64,000 nucleotides of DNA. Origin: Tigriopus japonicus (Eukaryota; Arthropoda; Copepoda; Harpacticoida; Harpacticidae). Below the pieces are notes generated by a model. It saw only the letters and a program-made list of their open reading frames with translations, had not been told where the DNA came from and searched no databases. Of this stretch, positions 1 through 14,936 are shown in pieces. Each line of letters starts with the position of its first letter. Position 1 is the stretch's first letter. Both the position numbers and the translations under genes were made by a program. The stretch lies in assembly GCA_010645155.1 (NCBI GenBank), contig JAAGOF010000064.1, positions 1,586,123 to 1,650,122 of the forward strand, given 5' to 3'.

Positions 1-3000
1 TTGTGACTCAAATCAAGGACTTCCAAGATAGACAAATCACTGAATGTGTCTTTGATCAACTCTTTGAGGGCGTTACGACTGAGATTCACTTCGTTCAAAT
101 AGGTGTTTTGGAACACGTTGGGCTGGAGCATTTTGATTTTGTTCCGGCTAACATCCAAACTAATCAGATTGTCCATGCCCATGAAGGTGGCAGGACTGAG
201 ATCCTCGATCATGTTGCCTTGGATTTCCAGAACTTGTAACGACCCGAGAAGGTTAAAAGCGCCATCGATGTTGACCAATCGGTTTTGTTCCAAGTTCAGA
301 TATTTCAGAAAGGGAAAGCTAATTTCGCCCACTTCTTCGATCACGTTAAAACCTGCGTCCAAATACTCAAGAGTGTCTTCAATCCCTTCAAATGTCTCCG
401 GAGCCAAAACGGACAACTTGTTCCCAAACAGATTCAAAATCTTCAAATTGTCCAGTGAGGCAAAAGTTCCAATGGGAATGTCATGAATGATGTTGTAGGC
501 CAACGAGAGTTCTTCCAACATTGGGATCGAAGACAGCAATTCTCCCGTGATGGCACCAATCCGATTGTAATCCACTTTCAGTCGTTTCAAATTTGTCAAT
601 CGAGCCAAAGCAGCAGCAGGCAGAGCTAGAATCTTGTTGTCGCTCATATCCAGATATTCGAGGGTGTCGAGTCCTTCGAATGCATCATCTTCAATCTAGA
701 AATATGACGAAGGCAACTTTAAGTTCATCATTCAATTTGATTGGTGCCAAGCTGACGACTTTTTGGGTTGATCTTACCTTTCGCACAACGTTGACGCTGA
801 AATCGAGCCCTTTCAGGCGATCCATGCCCAAAAAAGTGCCCGGCATGATTTCTCCGATGAGATTGCGACTCAAATCCAAATACTCCAACGATGACAGGAA
901 TTGCATGTCAGCCTCTTTGATACTCTAAAACGATAAAGCATACTTGAGAAATCTCAATCTTAATTCTCTAAACTAAGTAGCTTATCTTATATTCCAATAA
1001 AAAGCAACTCTGTACTAAAAGACGGTTTCTTTTTTACTTGTAGCAGTCTACTCACCCGGATTTGGTTGGAAGCGAGATTGAGAAATTTGAGGCTCTCAAG
1101 GTTTTTTAGTCCTTGCACAGGAATTTGGTCGAGGAAGTTGAATGAGAGATCGAGTTCAACCAGGTTGGTTAATTCTGGAACATTAAGGAGAAAGGATCTC
1201 GATTTGGACATTTATTAACACCCACACGGACATTAGATAGACCGTCGAAGTCTAGCTTGTGGCGTGCATGCATTTTTTAAGAGAACTTCTTCTTGCACGT
1301 CCTATTTCAATATGTAGACCCTAAATTAAGTTGGAAACGGAGCTTGGAAAAAAAGAAGAAAGAAGCAATCAAATTCAGGTTGGTTGGTTTCTTTCTTTCC
1401 AAGCCATTTTTGGCGAGACAATCATCTCCAGGAGGCGTGAAATCCACCCAGGTCCATTTTGCACATTCACAATTATACTGACTTTTTCCGAGGGCTCCAG
1501 GCCAATTTCTCCTCGAGAAAGATTGCCACTTTAGTCCATAGAGCGGCGTTGAACATTTCGAAAATAAGGCATTTCTTTGTAAACTCACCTCCTAGAGATC
1601 CTGCTTTGAGAGTTTGAATCCGATTTCGGGTCAAGATGAGCCTGACCAATCGGGTCATATTGGCAAAGGTTCCGCTTTGAACATCACTGATCACGTTGTT
1701 CGTCAGATTCACCGATAATAATTTGGGCTGAGTTTGGAATACGGATGGGGTAAGGATTTCTGTGAAGAGAGAAATGGAATCATCAGAAACGGACAGGAAT
1801 AACTATCTCACGGTGATCTTTGGAGGCTCTTATTTAATTGCCCCCCCCCCCTCTCTCAACATTCCTTTTGCTTGGGAATAGGCCAGGAATGACGTTATCG
1901 GGTCAGAAGTATTTGAAAGTGCTTCTCAAGACTCGAGGGGAGTAAAATCATGCAAGCGAAATTCCAAATTCTGAGACGATGGAAACCGATTCCCGCAGGC
2001 CTTTTCCAAACTACTTCTGTACAACTATTACTACTTCTACCCCTACTTCCACATCTTGTATTAGTGGGCTATAATTTTCTTTTCTGCACGTCAAAGAGTC
2101 ATTTGGTCCTAGGGACGAATAGTGCTCCCAAAAATTAACAATCAAGATCACTCCAGCAAGTGATATTCAAGCCGAAAGCGAGAATCAAATTTCCAAGTTT
2201 CGCTTTTAACACCAAAGGCGAGGAAATCCATAGTTTCAAATTTAATTCATTCACCATTGTTTATTGATAATAGGCAAAGGAAGCAAGCGGAATTCAGTTT
2301 TCTTGGTGATGATGAACTAATCTATGACTTGATGGACAAGCCTTAATTGGCCATTCGACATGGCTCCATCCACATTCAATGAAATCACTTTTTTTCGCGG
2401 AAGAGGGAAAAACAATGAAAAAGAAGGCCCCATCATCGTGCACGGGTAAAAGGCAATGGATAGATAAAGTAACCCACGTTTATCTAATCTTTCAAAAAAG
2501 CCGGGACCTTTGCAGATGCTTTGAGTGGCGATAACACGATGCGATGGTAATCATGACAATGATTATGATGATGACGACAAAGATCGTCATGATCACCCTT
2601 CATCATCTTTTTTTTATATTCTCTGCATGATGGCCGTTACAATCTTTTGACCTCGGTTGGCGAACGAAAACATGGAATGAATGTCAAACAGGCTGGCCAC
2701 AGCAAAGTCGTTTTCAATGGCAGATTTTGCACAAGTCCACCTTGACGAACCTAGGGAGATGCTTTTTTATGAACTTGTGCGTGAGTCGGTCACTGATTTT
2801 GCCATATCATCATGGCTGCTCACTGCTCATGGCCATCTTCTTCTACGTATGAGCAAGCACTTCTCAACGTCCAAAGCCAATCTCTCAAATTTAATTTGCT
2901 TTTGCCTTTTACGTGGAAAATCGTTCTTCCGATGGTTCGTTACCATCTTCGATTTGTACCTAACGCTGATTGGGATGGCTGAGGAACCATTGCTTCATAC

Positions 3001-6000
3001 CATCATTTTTAAGCCTTTGAAATGACAGCGTTAGCCAATCAACTCAATACTTGGGTCAGTCATCACTCAAACTTTGCCAATTCGACGCAAGTATGAAACA
3101 ACCAACTCTAAGCCTCACCATCTCCGAGAACTTGGTTGAGAACCGTGGCCATATTGAACCCGGTATTTGTTACTGGGAGAGAAATTACACAGATGACATT
3201 CAAAGTGAAGGCATGGCTTTGGAACATGATTATTCAAGGGTTTCAAAAACCAGTCAAGTCAATGTTTTGCAGCAAACAATTCAGACTCGAAACACTTCCA
3301 AGGCAAAGCAATTCAACTTGGGCCAGATCAGAAGATTAGGTCAAGCGCAACGAGCTCGCATGCACATTGAGCGGATTCCCTGAAGCCATTCGTGATCGCT
3401 CGAGTCTCCTGGACGACGCACAATACGTAGGTACCATTCGCAGACTTAAAAGGCCCCCGACTAATCCAAAAGATGAAGGCAGACAGGAGGCACCAGCGTT
3501 TACAGCAAATATGCAAAAGGACATCCTCATCATCTTTCGCTTCGGATAGTTGAGATGGCCAAACCAGTGGTGGAAGAGATTGGTGGCTTGAGCCCGCTAT
3601 CAGAGCAGAGCGCGAGAGAAGACATTCAGGAGAAAGTGGGATCAAATTCTTCTCGAGAGTGGACTCTGTCTGAACTACAGTAGAAGAAGGGCCCTTCGTC
3701 CAGCTCGTCGTGGGATGGACACGGACGGAGTGGACTCTCATGTACATACGCATACAAACGTACCTCTCTGGTGGTCATCTTTGGCTTACGAGCTAAACCA
3801 GGTTGCTATTAGTGAACAGGTAAAGAAGGGTTAAAGAAATGTTTAGTAAACGAGCGAGTCAACAAGAAAAAAAGAGAGAATGAAGTTGGTCGTACTGCGT
3901 GAGGCTTGATCTTTCTTGGCGGTTCAAAATGAAATGAATCAAATGCAAGGATGGGAAAATGATATGAATTGAGGTAACGTAGTAACGTAGATTCACGTAG
4001 AATTGATTGTAGAGATGAGAATGATGATGAGGAAGAAGATGATGCTAATGGTTTGATTTGGGAAATGGGATAGACCGCTGGGTCTCTTGCTCGAGTCAGG
4101 CTCTGAGATTGAAAATAAACCTGTCGGAGACTTCCTCTCGGTTCTCCGAAAAGAGCCAGGCTATTTGTGCAATTGCAAACATTCTCCATGGTCAATGAGA
4201 ATCTCAGCTTAGAAGAAGCATAAACTTGGACAATGCGATCCGGTCGGATGATTAATGCCTTGGTTTAGAGGAGAGATGAGAAAGTTCAAGGCACCAAATG
4301 GCAACAGCCGACAAAGATTGGTTTGTTTTTCTCAGTCGAGCGAGTGAATGAGTGTCATCAGACCTTTCAGTTTCCATTTGTGGTTAACGAAGATGAAAAA
4401 AAGGAAGCAGATGGACAAGGCCGCAATGGAGTGGTTCTAACTAATAGGTGCGTGCACTAATTAAGCGAGCGGAAACTTACCAATTTGGTTGTCTTGCAGT
4501 TGGAGATTCTGCAGCGAGTCCGGACCAACGAGAACATTCGTCGGGACGCTCTTCAAGAAGTTGCCGTCCAATCGCAAATCCTGGAAGAAAACAAACCAGA
4601 TATGAAGACCCATTGGTTCAGACGCACTTGTACGGATGTTTAAAGTGAAGTTGTGTATCTAAATCATTGGAGATAGTAGTGGGTCACAAAGTCAAAGATC
4701 AGGTTTTGAGGAATTCCAAGATTGTTTGGTTGGTTGGTAGAGAAAAAAAGAAAACCTGTCTCCCTTGTCCCCGTTGTAGTCTCCTTATTTAGAATGTGGA
4801 AACTTTTCCCCCAGGTTTCTTTCCTCTGCCCCCACGTTGAACTCACGTCTCCAAATCCACCTGACCACAAATTGGCATCAGCAAAGAATGAAAGAAAGAA
4901 AATGATGCTTCAAAAAAGACATGAAACTTCAATTAACAAGTCACAAAAAGAGTGTACGTAATGGTAGATTCTTCCAAATCCGTCGCACTTCACTCCTGGC
5001 TCAAGTCAACACCCGTTCCATAACCTTCAAGAAGACAGCTTAGATTCGGGCAAAAATGGAGGGTAAAACATGCATGCTTCACGACCAAAAGTGCATCTTG
5101 AGCATTATCTTTGGCACTTCTCTTCACGAGTCTTGCTTGTTCTCTGGAAATACTCGTGTGATTTGGCTTTCATGACCCATAATCTATTATTGTTAAGAGA
5201 AACCACGGTCTTGGGGTGGCGATGGATGGAGAGGGACCTCAAGATGGATGAATACGTATATTATGAGCACGCCCATGGTGCAGCAGTGCCTTATGGAATG
5301 TTGCTAATGGGTAAAATTGCACAAGATTTACTGGGCCATTTATCTGCATGCCCAATGACTTATTGTGAAGGCCAAACAAACATGCATGTTGGTTCGGCTC
5401 ATTCGCATATTCTTGAAAGAGAGAGGCTCAAAGTGGGTTTGAGAATTCCACCAAAGTTTTATTGAGGATGAGATATGAATGGATCTTGGTGATGGGCTCA
5501 TCGATTCAGCCTTGCTGGCTACTTTGTATGCCGATCGAGCTCTGGAATGCCGATTTCAAGTTATTATCATTATTATTTGTTTTGGCCGTAATGGGAGCTT
5601 CGTGATACTATTTCAAAGCGCCGTGCTATTCCTCAAACTCAGGATGGTCTGGAGAGGCAATTTGGCAATTTTGGACGTGATTAATTTGTCACAGGAAGCT
5701 GTTTATGATCTTTCCATGACTAAAAGAGCAACAAGTTGAAATATACATTCCACGCGGAACTCCTTTAAGCGGATAGTATCATTTCGGGAATAGCGAAATG
5801 ACAAGAAAGGCCTCGTCATATAAAACTGAGCAACATAGAACCAGTATTTCTTTCATCCTGTTACATTTGCTCTTGTTCCTTCAACCATTAGTATTAGAAA
5901 AGAGTCTCTCTCTCTTGTTCAACCTGACTTGGAAAAAACCTCGGAATCGTTTTCCTTCGTCGTAGATTGGTCGTCAACCACGTCGTTCAGGGAGGGGAAA

Positions 6001-9000
6001 TGTGGTTTATTACCATGAAGTCAATAATCCGGTGAAAATTTAGGCAACATTCCCCTGGGCAGGCCTACTAGAACTTCGTTATGGGAAATTCAAACTCACG
6101 CTTCAATGGCGAAAACGAATACGCGTCGTCGAGTCCAAACTCGGACACATCGACCGAAGAAGCTACATAATACGTTGTACATGCAACTAGTACTATTCCC
6201 ATCATCACTGTGGTAATATCATAGATTTCTTGCGGTTGAACTGCCCACAGAGAGTCCAACTTTCCAATCAAATGCATGCCAAGGGCAAAAAAAGACTAAA
6301 ATAGATTGTTATTCTTGGCTGACCGTGAGATAGTGGCAACACTGGTATCTAGTCCCTACTCTCAAGTCTCAATGGCCCATTTAGTGAGTCATTGGCCGCC
6401 AATCAGAGTTTAACTGAAGAATGAGGCACCGCCATAAAAGTTGTGCAACTTGAGCGTGAAAACGAATTCTTTCCCTGGCTTAACAATGATTTAGTGCAAG
6501 TGGAGAGTGAGATTCGAGTGGTACCTAATACCTACGTACGTACAACAACCACAGACTGTGTATTATTCCACGTCGATTTTAAACGGACTCGACAGGTTTG
6601 CCTTGAGTGCTCGAGATCGAATTTGAGGAATTCAGGAATGCCCATAATTTTACCGTCAAGAATCAAGACAAATGACGCGAATCAATGATAGTAGTTTTCG
6701 AGCTCGATTCGAATCTCTGGGGAACAAAATCATGCCATGTTCTATTCCATCCTCACGTCATAAACAGTCTTTGGGAGGCAAACTTTTGGAGGGCTCCCAT
6801 GAACATGGAAATCAATCGTCGTCGATCGTTGTTTCATAACTAACGGGATTAGTTTGTCAATTCCTTATTGACTGTTCACTAGGAAATGTAATATCAATTG
6901 AATTGTACCGTTGTACGCTTGCAATGGAATGCAAACAATGAAGTACACCCTACGAACAACGGGGCCAGTCGTTCGGGAAAAAGACAAATAACGATAATTT
7001 GCTCCTTAGCCCATTGGGAAGATCGTTCCTCACAGACGTGGGTTGAGCCTAAGTGCTTGGTTCCTGGTTGGCTTGCTTGGGTGTGGAAGGGTTCTGGTGC
7101 GTTTTCTAGCTCGTCATTGTCATCCGTGTCGTGGTCGTGGAGAACTAACGAGGCATAAAATTACTTTACAATCAAAGATTTTCCTTGCATGACCACTCCC
7201 CACTCCCCTCTCATAGGCATTGCCCTTCTTCCTCCTCTTCCTTCTTTACCCCAACCATGTCAGTCACGAGTTTCTCATTGCGAGGACCACTCACTTCCAC
7301 AGTACTGCTTGGCAGGATTTCTCCCAAATTAGGGAACTCTCATGTTGTCGTGGCCAATCTTGGACAACACACCGAACGAAGGCTTGTAATTCAAGTACGT
7401 AATATGGGCTCGAGGTTGATGAGACGCTATTGATCATGAGGTGATTTCTGCGGCTCAATTAGAGCCATTGAACATTGTTTCTTCATCAGAGTTGATGGAG
7501 TGGGGCTCGATGAGGGGCTCTCAGGCCCTGGGATTATAATTGAGATCATCTCGACCAGCGGAACAAGTCCAGGCCAATGAGAGCAAGATTTATGCCCCAA
7601 TTATCGATGTCTACTGCATACCCATGTGCTATTTACAGGAGATTGGAAATTCAAAGGTCCATGGGCTAGATCAGTGTTCTAATTTTTAAAGACCCTTCGC
7701 AATAGGAGCCTGTAATCTCTCTCGTTACTTGGAAGCGCGTCTGAGCCCCAAATAGAGGTCAAACATGAAACAAGTCTGTGGAAAATGAAAAGGCGCTTTC
7801 GAGACATATCCTTGCGTCAGAAGGGAAGTCAACCACGAGGAATCACTTTTCGCGTTTTTTTCTGGATATGAACCCGGGAAACGCGAATCATGACGATGGA
7901 TCTTTCTAATGAATGTGTGACCACCAACTAGAACATGATATGCAAGACGAGCATAGGAAAAGCACTGGAAAAGCACGTGCACCTGCTTCCGACAACAGCA
8001 ACAACAGCAGCGTGTCAGATCGTCATGAAATGGTGGAGAAAAAAAACTTTCCATTCTTCATGGGTTAATGAGTTTTCATAATCAGTGGGCAATAGTACTC
8101 TTTGACTTGATCGATTATTCGAGGCCTGAACTTTAATTGCACCTCAGGTATTTGCTACCTGATTTAGTAAACAAGGATTTAGATTTCCGGGAATGTCTGT
8201 CCTCTTCGATTTAACTACATGTACACGGACTCGGATACAATGTTCATTACGTAAGTTAACATGGTGGTAGTTCTTTGGAAAATGTTCAGGAGAAATCCAA
8301 TTCAGATTGTTTGCGTCTGAGCCAGATCAGTAGCCCTAATAAAATACTGGCAATCTGTTGAATGAAAGTTCATTTTGCATAATCAGGCACACAAAGCGTG
8401 ACAAGTTTAAAGTCAATTAGTTAGAGATCGTATGTACCCGCATTCAAGTTGAGACGCTTTATCGGGCTTGCATTCACGAACATGTGCACACAGCTCTCTT
8501 AGAAGTACGTACACGTTTGTCCATTTGTTACTTATGAAAGCGGTTAAATTCGGATTTAGAATTGGCTAAATTTCACCCACAGAGTACGGTTATGTTCAGT
8601 GAAGGGCGGATTCATTAACTGCGAACTTTGACCCGCATGATCAGATTGGAAGCAAGATATCCATAAGAGATTTCATTTTTAAAGAGCAATGGCTCCATGG
8701 TTCGCTCAAGTCTCTAGGCTTCCCCATGAAATTCAACGAGCATCAATCTTAGATGGTTCAGATTGATTATTGATCTTCATCCATGCGGAGAAATCCCGCT
8801 CGCAAGAGTTCGGAGACAACAGGAGCAGCCCATCTTCACACCCAACATGCCATGGGTTTCCGTTCATGACGAATCCAGGGCTTCCCTCATCTGACTTCCG
8901 TTGAGGTCTCCACCTTATGTGATGATGTACTTTTCCACCATCCCTCAGTCAAAAGGTTTCTTTTTTAAATCACTTGCGTTTCCATGCTCACTGTTGTGTA

Positions 9001-12000
9001 GGTTAGCAATTTGCAGCTCACAAACCATTACGTGAAACAATACTACCATTATACTTCAGTAAACTCTCAGTAGCCACTACCAAGAATAACCACACCTGTT
9101 TGAGGGAATGAATAGAATGTGGTGTACGTACATACTCTGAACATACACACCTCCATAGTAGCATTAGTAGCAGAAGCAGCCCTGACGAATGGATTGCAAA
9201 AACCCAACATGACCTCCTTTTTTCCTTTAAGACGATCAACTAAACTACCATTACCCATTACTCTTTAGTCAGCCTCACCAAAATCCATCACCTTGCCTAC
9301 GTTCATACATCCATGCATAAGGCTTGTTGCACACACACACATCAAACACTTCATTGCCATTCTGAGCTTTGGCCGGCTTTGCCTTGTCAGTTTTGACTTC
9401 AAAGTGGGTTGCTTGATCGTTTTCCAATTGGAGACAAACAGTTCGACGATCCTGACCATTTCTCACTCCATCCCGTTATTGCATTTTGACGTGCCTCACT
9501 CTATGTAGACCCTTGAAAGTCTTTCAGTTTTGTTTTCCATTACACGCTCAAACGAGAGACGGCAATGGTTTTTAAGATAGGCGGAAAGTGATTAGCAAGG
9601 AAATTAGGAACCAGCCCTCGGGTCTCGTCGTTAAATTAAGGATACTATTTGCAGTCTCCCTTTGTTTTACCACGATACCATGCTTCTAAAAATCTGTGAG
9701 GGCAAGAGGTGATCTCTCAATGATATTCAACCGGATTGGGTACACCAAATATTGTGGATATGGGGATAGGGCGCTGTCTCGCAATTATCCTCCTCAAAGA
9801 TGTTTTTCCCCTCGAGAGCCTCTTGGTCCTTCGAGCAAACGGTGGAAATAGATATCCCGCCTTCATCCAAAGTCGGCGTTTCGGGTTCAAAATTGTACGA
9901 GCAACCACGATGGTGATGGCAGTGATGATAATAGTAATGATGATGCACCCTCGAAACATGACCCAAATGCAATTTTGCAATGCATGCAAGTGCAAGCGTG
10001 CTATTTTAGGATGGGAAATTTGTAATGGGAACAGAGGCCAGAAAAATCAGCTCACGCCCTAATCAAAATTTCAGATCGTTTGACCGTCTCCTTTTGGAAA
10101 GAGGAACCGAATCTTGAAAAAGTACGTCAATAGGATGAAAATGAATTAAACCGGTGTGGACTAGAAAAGATTCGTTTGTTCATCCATCAGATTTGTTTTG
10201 AGGAACACCGTCATTGGTTTTAAGGTCCTGTTTGGTACGGTCTAGACTTCACAATGAAGAACGAGAAGAATAAGAACAAGGAGGAGGAGGAGGAGGGAGG
10301 AGAAATTTCTGAGGATGATGGATTGCTCTCTTCAAACTGGTTTGATTAGATTTTTCTTTGAAGATTTTTTTCACTCTCTTTCCCTTGCTCCTAAGGATTG
10401 GTATGTTTTTCATTTTAAAGTTAATAAAACTTGAGTCTAGGCTATCATAAATCTTTGTCAATGGTTTACATTTCCCTGCTCCCACCCTGAAGAGGTAAGA
10501 GCTTCTAAACCTTGGCTAATGTCTTTTGTCCCTCTGACAATCGTCATGTGTTATTGAAAGAGCACTCTCAAAATGTCGCTAAATGAGCAATTGAGAATGT
10601 CTTTGGATCCAATTTAAGATGAGAGAAAGAGCCGAGGAAAGAAAGAAGGAAAGAAATTATGGGTCCAACAGTCTTTTCTGGCGTTAAACGGTTTCAGACA
10701 TGCGCTTGTTGTACATAGTAAGACAATAATTCTGTGATGCCGAGAACGAAAGAGAGAGAAAGAGGGGGAGGGAGATAAGCGTGAAGAAAACTCGAATTAC
10801 TCAGCAGTTCTCTCATACATTTGGTCATTAAATGGTCAAAAGAACTTCCTTCGCCAACTCACTCTGTAGACTCGAGAGTGAGCCAGGACTACCCAAACCA
10901 TGGATGGCGTTCTCTAACGAATCACACACATACACACTCACAGAATGGCTCCAATTCGATCGAACTAATTTCTTCTTGGCCCTTTAATCACCAGCCCACA
11001 CTCAAGCTCGGTCCACATCTCATTCGGAAAGGATAACTATCCATGATGTGAGTGGTCTATGAGTTGAAGGATGGATGGATGGTCTGAGCGGAAAGTGGTT
11101 CGTTCGCGAGACTTTCATTGGACCATCTTAATGGATGTTTTCAGTGTCAGGCGGACTGCAATCCTATACGTTCCCTAGATGTGTGTGAGTGCGTGTATGT
11201 GTGTGTGTATTATCAGTCAGGGGCGAATGAGAGAATGGAAATTTAAATCTCACTCCGCGTGAGGCGAAATTGCTTTGACAATTTGAATCTGGCTTCTCCT
11301 TCTTTTGCTTGTCGCATTGCTCTCTTGAAGTTTTTCTTCTTCCCTCTTCCATCGAGTAAGAGATTTCTGCCTCTTTCTTTCCTGTCGCTCGATTACATCA
11401 GTACGTGAGCTTGAGTGTGTGTTTTCTAAGAGATAGATATTGCACGGATTCTTCTGGGCTGGACTGCTTACAGTACAGAGAACGTAGCGGGGCAAGAAGG
11501 TGACGGGGCTGCAATTGGGTCATGTGAACGATGACACACTAGGTCATCATTAGCAGCAACTCCGCAATGTCTGTCTGATTTACACGCTGGGACGAGTGAT
11601 TCGTACGGGTAGTACACATATATTGGGAGTGGTAATTGTCACCCACATGGGAGAGGATCTGTTTGCAATGGCTTCTACTTCTAAATCTCCTCCGCCCAAT
11701 TTACTGATTTAGGAGACCAAGCATGTCTCTTCTTGCATCTCATGCACAGATCTGATCCCAGCATAATGGACTCATCTTACCTTCAAATTAGTGCAACCCT
11801 CAAGGAGTCCTTCTTCGATTTCCGTGAGTTGATTGTAGCTCAAGTCCAACACCCTGAGGAACTCCAAGTTTTGAAACTCGCCCGAGCTGAACACGGGGTT
11901 CAGGTTATCACCCAAGAGATTGTGACCCAATTGGATCACTTCAATGGTATCTTCCACACCATCGAAGAGGCGCTCAGTGAGTCGTCGTATCTGATTGTAG

Positions 12001-12299
12001 GAGAAATCCACCCGCACCAGGGGTAGGTCACTGGCCGTGAACAGCTGAGCACCCAGGGTTTGAATCCCGGCGTGACGTTGAGAGAACTCCTGGATGTAGA
12101 AACGATAAGGCAACAGGGGAAACTCCACAAAAACCGATCCGTCACAATTGATCCTCGTGGCATTGATATCGTTTAACCCACACTGACACGGATAGTTCAA
12201 GCGAGGGTGAAATTCCGGACACGGGATTTCAATGGAATTGCCCATAGACAAGGCCATAACCCCAAGCAGGGCCATTAATAAACCACGTTTTAGACTCAT
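1..12299 (-). CDS. secreted leucine-rich-repeat protein, artichoke/chaoptin-like (5' part, runs off left edge)
   Basis: Coding exons on the minus strand: 12299-11781, 4580-4481, 1759-1589, 1174-1056, 924-778 and 695 to beyond 1. All junctions are GT-AG and keep one frame, giving at least 583 residues with no stop. The start at 12299 opens a clear signal peptide (MSLKRGLLMALLGVMALSMG), followed by an N-terminal cysteine group (C27, C38, C40, C52) like an LRR cap. Consecutive repeats of the LxxLxLxxNxI form follow (for example LRVLDLSYNQL, LEYLDMSDNKI, LKILNLFGNKL). No membrane anchor or C-terminal cap lies in the window. A 5' untranslated exon probably ends at a CAG acceptor at 12344-12346, so a further upstream exon is expected. 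Extracellular LRR proteins of this type act in cell adhesion and, for artichoke, in ciliated sensory organs. The LRR class is certain; assignment to artichoke is from memory of its N-terminal layout and is moderate. Confidence 0.85.
4581..11780 (-). other. large first coding intron of the LRR gene
   Basis: This 7.2 kb intron has a GTAAGATGAG donor next to 11781 and a TTCTTCCAG acceptor at 4581-4589. I see no convincing nested gene: open frames are short, lack family motifs and are interrupted. It contains a GT-rich microsatellite near 11177-11210 and short purine runs. Confidence 0.7.
11177..11210. repeat. GT-rich microsatellite
   Basis: An imperfect run of GT dinucleotides (tgtgtgtgagtgcgtgtatg and on) lies inside the LRR intron. 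Confidence 0.7.
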
Positions 12300-14525
12300 G
12301 GTGTGAAGTTGGTGGAAGTTAGGAAAACGATCCTGGTCTCGACCTGCAAAGGAAGATGAGAAGAAAATGGAATAGCGGTTCAGGGGGGCTTTGCTAATTG
12401 CTGCCATTTATTACTTCACGGCGGTAAGAGCATACATTCAGCCCAAGTTTTTGGGTCGTCCGCCCCCTTAGCTTGTTATTCTCATGTGGTAATGAGATGA
12501 CCTTAGTCGCACTTGGAAATCTCTCAGAATAAGTAGTTCCTAATGGTTGAGTCCCCGACTGATTTGCCTTTTAAGAGATCAGCCTTAAAATTTGCCAAAG
12601 TCATGCTTTGAAGCTTATAACGAAGGGAAAAGCCCATCCATGCTTGCTCGAATTTCATTCATTTGGGCCCAGCCCGATCTTTCTCTGTATCTATCTCTCC
12701 GTGAGTTTCATACGGGAATGTTCTTTTTGTACCTGCACAGATAAAAACCATATCAAGAAGGAAAGAGAGTGCAGAGCCGATGATCTAATCTGGAAATCCT
12801 CGTGTATTTCATTGAAAGTTTTTTATACCTCCACTCTTGGCGAATCGAGTCCAAGAAAAGAGAGAGCAAAACCTCAAAATGTGGGTTCGGTCTTTTTTTC
12901 TCTCCCTAATTCATCGTAGAGAACTAAAAGTAGACATTGGTCCAATCAAATGATGAAGCAACTTTAAACATATCTCTCCTTAAGAATATCTTTCTTAGAA
13001 TGAATACAAAAATAGATTGTATACGAGGATAGTCCTTCAAAAGACCATTGGGAAGATATAGGGGTCTCGATTTTTCCCCATGCACTAACACCAACACCAA
13101 AACAACCTGGGAAGCGGGTCAATGTAACGGCTCGAAGCCATTTTTTGTGGCCCCGCCTGTGTGGCGTGCATTCATCATACAGTACGCACAGAAACACATA
13201 CACACACACGTTTAGCTCAGCTCAGTTGGTTTTCCAGGTGGTTTTGGTGATAGTTGTTGGTGGTCTGAGTGGTCTTCACACTGAATGTGCAATCAAGTCA
13301 TGTCAACTTGGACAATTTGATGGTCGTGAGAAACGATTCTTTTGACTCTTCCTGATGAGCGCGAGAGAAAACCTATTGAAAAAGTTCAAATTATTCTGTT
13401 TACGAACTGAACCAGGGGAGTTGGAGAGGTGAATGTCCATTTGTCCAGTCACAAGAATCAATAACGAGACAGTGTAGAAGGAAAACCACATTCGTTCGAG
13501 CACACACTCACACATACAGACAGACACACGCATACGCAAGCGGGATACAGTAAGTATTTGAATATCCTCTCTATTACATCGGGTGGTAAAAGAGAAATCT
13601 TCTTGCCCGAGTGTGACAGCACATGGAGTAAACGGAATGTTGGCTGCCGGGGGTTGGTTTACCCCAAAGGCACCCAACATATTCATGAGAAGATGAAAAA
13701 GAAATCCCGCCGCTTTTTGTCCACAAACACATGGGCAATGTCCGTGACGAATCGCCTCCAAGATACCCTCACATTCACATTTCTCCCACCACCTAAAAAC
13801 ACCACTACCACTTACTACTCCCACTAACGGGGATTATTTCATGTTGGAACGTTTTAGACTGGATCGAATCATTCATTCATTCGAAGTTATCTGGCTCCAT
13901 GGAGCAATAATGATTACCCAGAGCTTGATGGGAACAACACCAAAAAATGTCAAGAGCGTGGTTCCAGGATGAACGAGTCTCAAACAATTGAGGCAATCTC
14001 TAGGAAAGTTTTGCCGGGAAATCCGAATGCATCTTGAGAATACCACGAGCCTTTTGCACTCGAGTTCTCCTCCCTTCAATTCAAGGCTACGTGATATTAC
14101 TTTTCGAATGTGCAAAATACCTTTCAACTCACCACACTATATTGCACTATGTGCGAGTACACCGAAAAAAGATTACCATGCTAAATGCATTTCCGTTCTT
14201 AAGTAGGGAAAGAAATGGAAGGGACCAGGTACTTTTTATTGCTCTTCTCTGCTACCAGATCCTGGTTTTCTCTCAACGAGCTCTTCTCTTGCAACAATTT
14301 CCATGGAAAGATTCTGCAGAATGATCTTGATTAATGCAAGACGAGTTTGCATTTAGTTTTCCTTGGTTTATCCCAAGTCATTAAAAGGCTTTTTGTTTTT
14401 GACTTCTTCAACTCTCTAGCATTTTGACAACTTAATTCCAGTTAAAGGAACACTTGTGTGCGGGATTCCTCTCCATGGACCACCCAACCTAAACAAGATT
14501 CTTGGGCCAAATATCAGGAGAATGT

Positions 14526-14936
14526 ACAGGGTGTCTGAAATAGTACTGAAGGTTTCTTTCAGGAGAAATATTTTTAAAAAAGGTGTATTTTTTCAATTGA
14601 TCTCGGCGTCTATGCCCACTCATGATCCATTACAGTTGGGTTTTATTTGCTAACATGTTGAAAGAATAAGTTCCTTAGTAAATTGTAGGCAGTGATATTT
14701 GACACGAGTTTTGGAACGTGACCAAGCGACACTGCTTCATTACTTTACTGGACTCTTTCTTACTGAAATTAAAATCTCAAAGGTTAAAGTTAAGCTTTTT
14801 GTCACATTGTAAAACTGATCCATGATTTCGTTATGAACTATGAAGAGAACATAATATTCATTAAGAATCGGAGCAAGACGCGTGCAACATTCCTCTACAA
14901 TTGAAAATACGGTCCGTTACGGATCAAACACCCTGT
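14526..14936. mobile_element. possible small DNA-transposon remnant with 13 bp terminal inverted repeats
   Basis: ACAGGGTGTCTGA at 14526-14538 is matched in inverted orientation by TCAAACACCCTGT at 14924-14936 (12 of 13 positions). The ACAGGGTGTC-type end is common in mariner/Tc1-like elements. No clean target-site duplication is visible and there is no coding capacity, so this is a weak call. Confidence 0.35.

Noticed and set aside
13303..13824. 173-codon minus-strand open frame
   Set aside because: Composition reflects CA/GT simple sequence; no domain, no splice-linked neighbours, no family resemblance.
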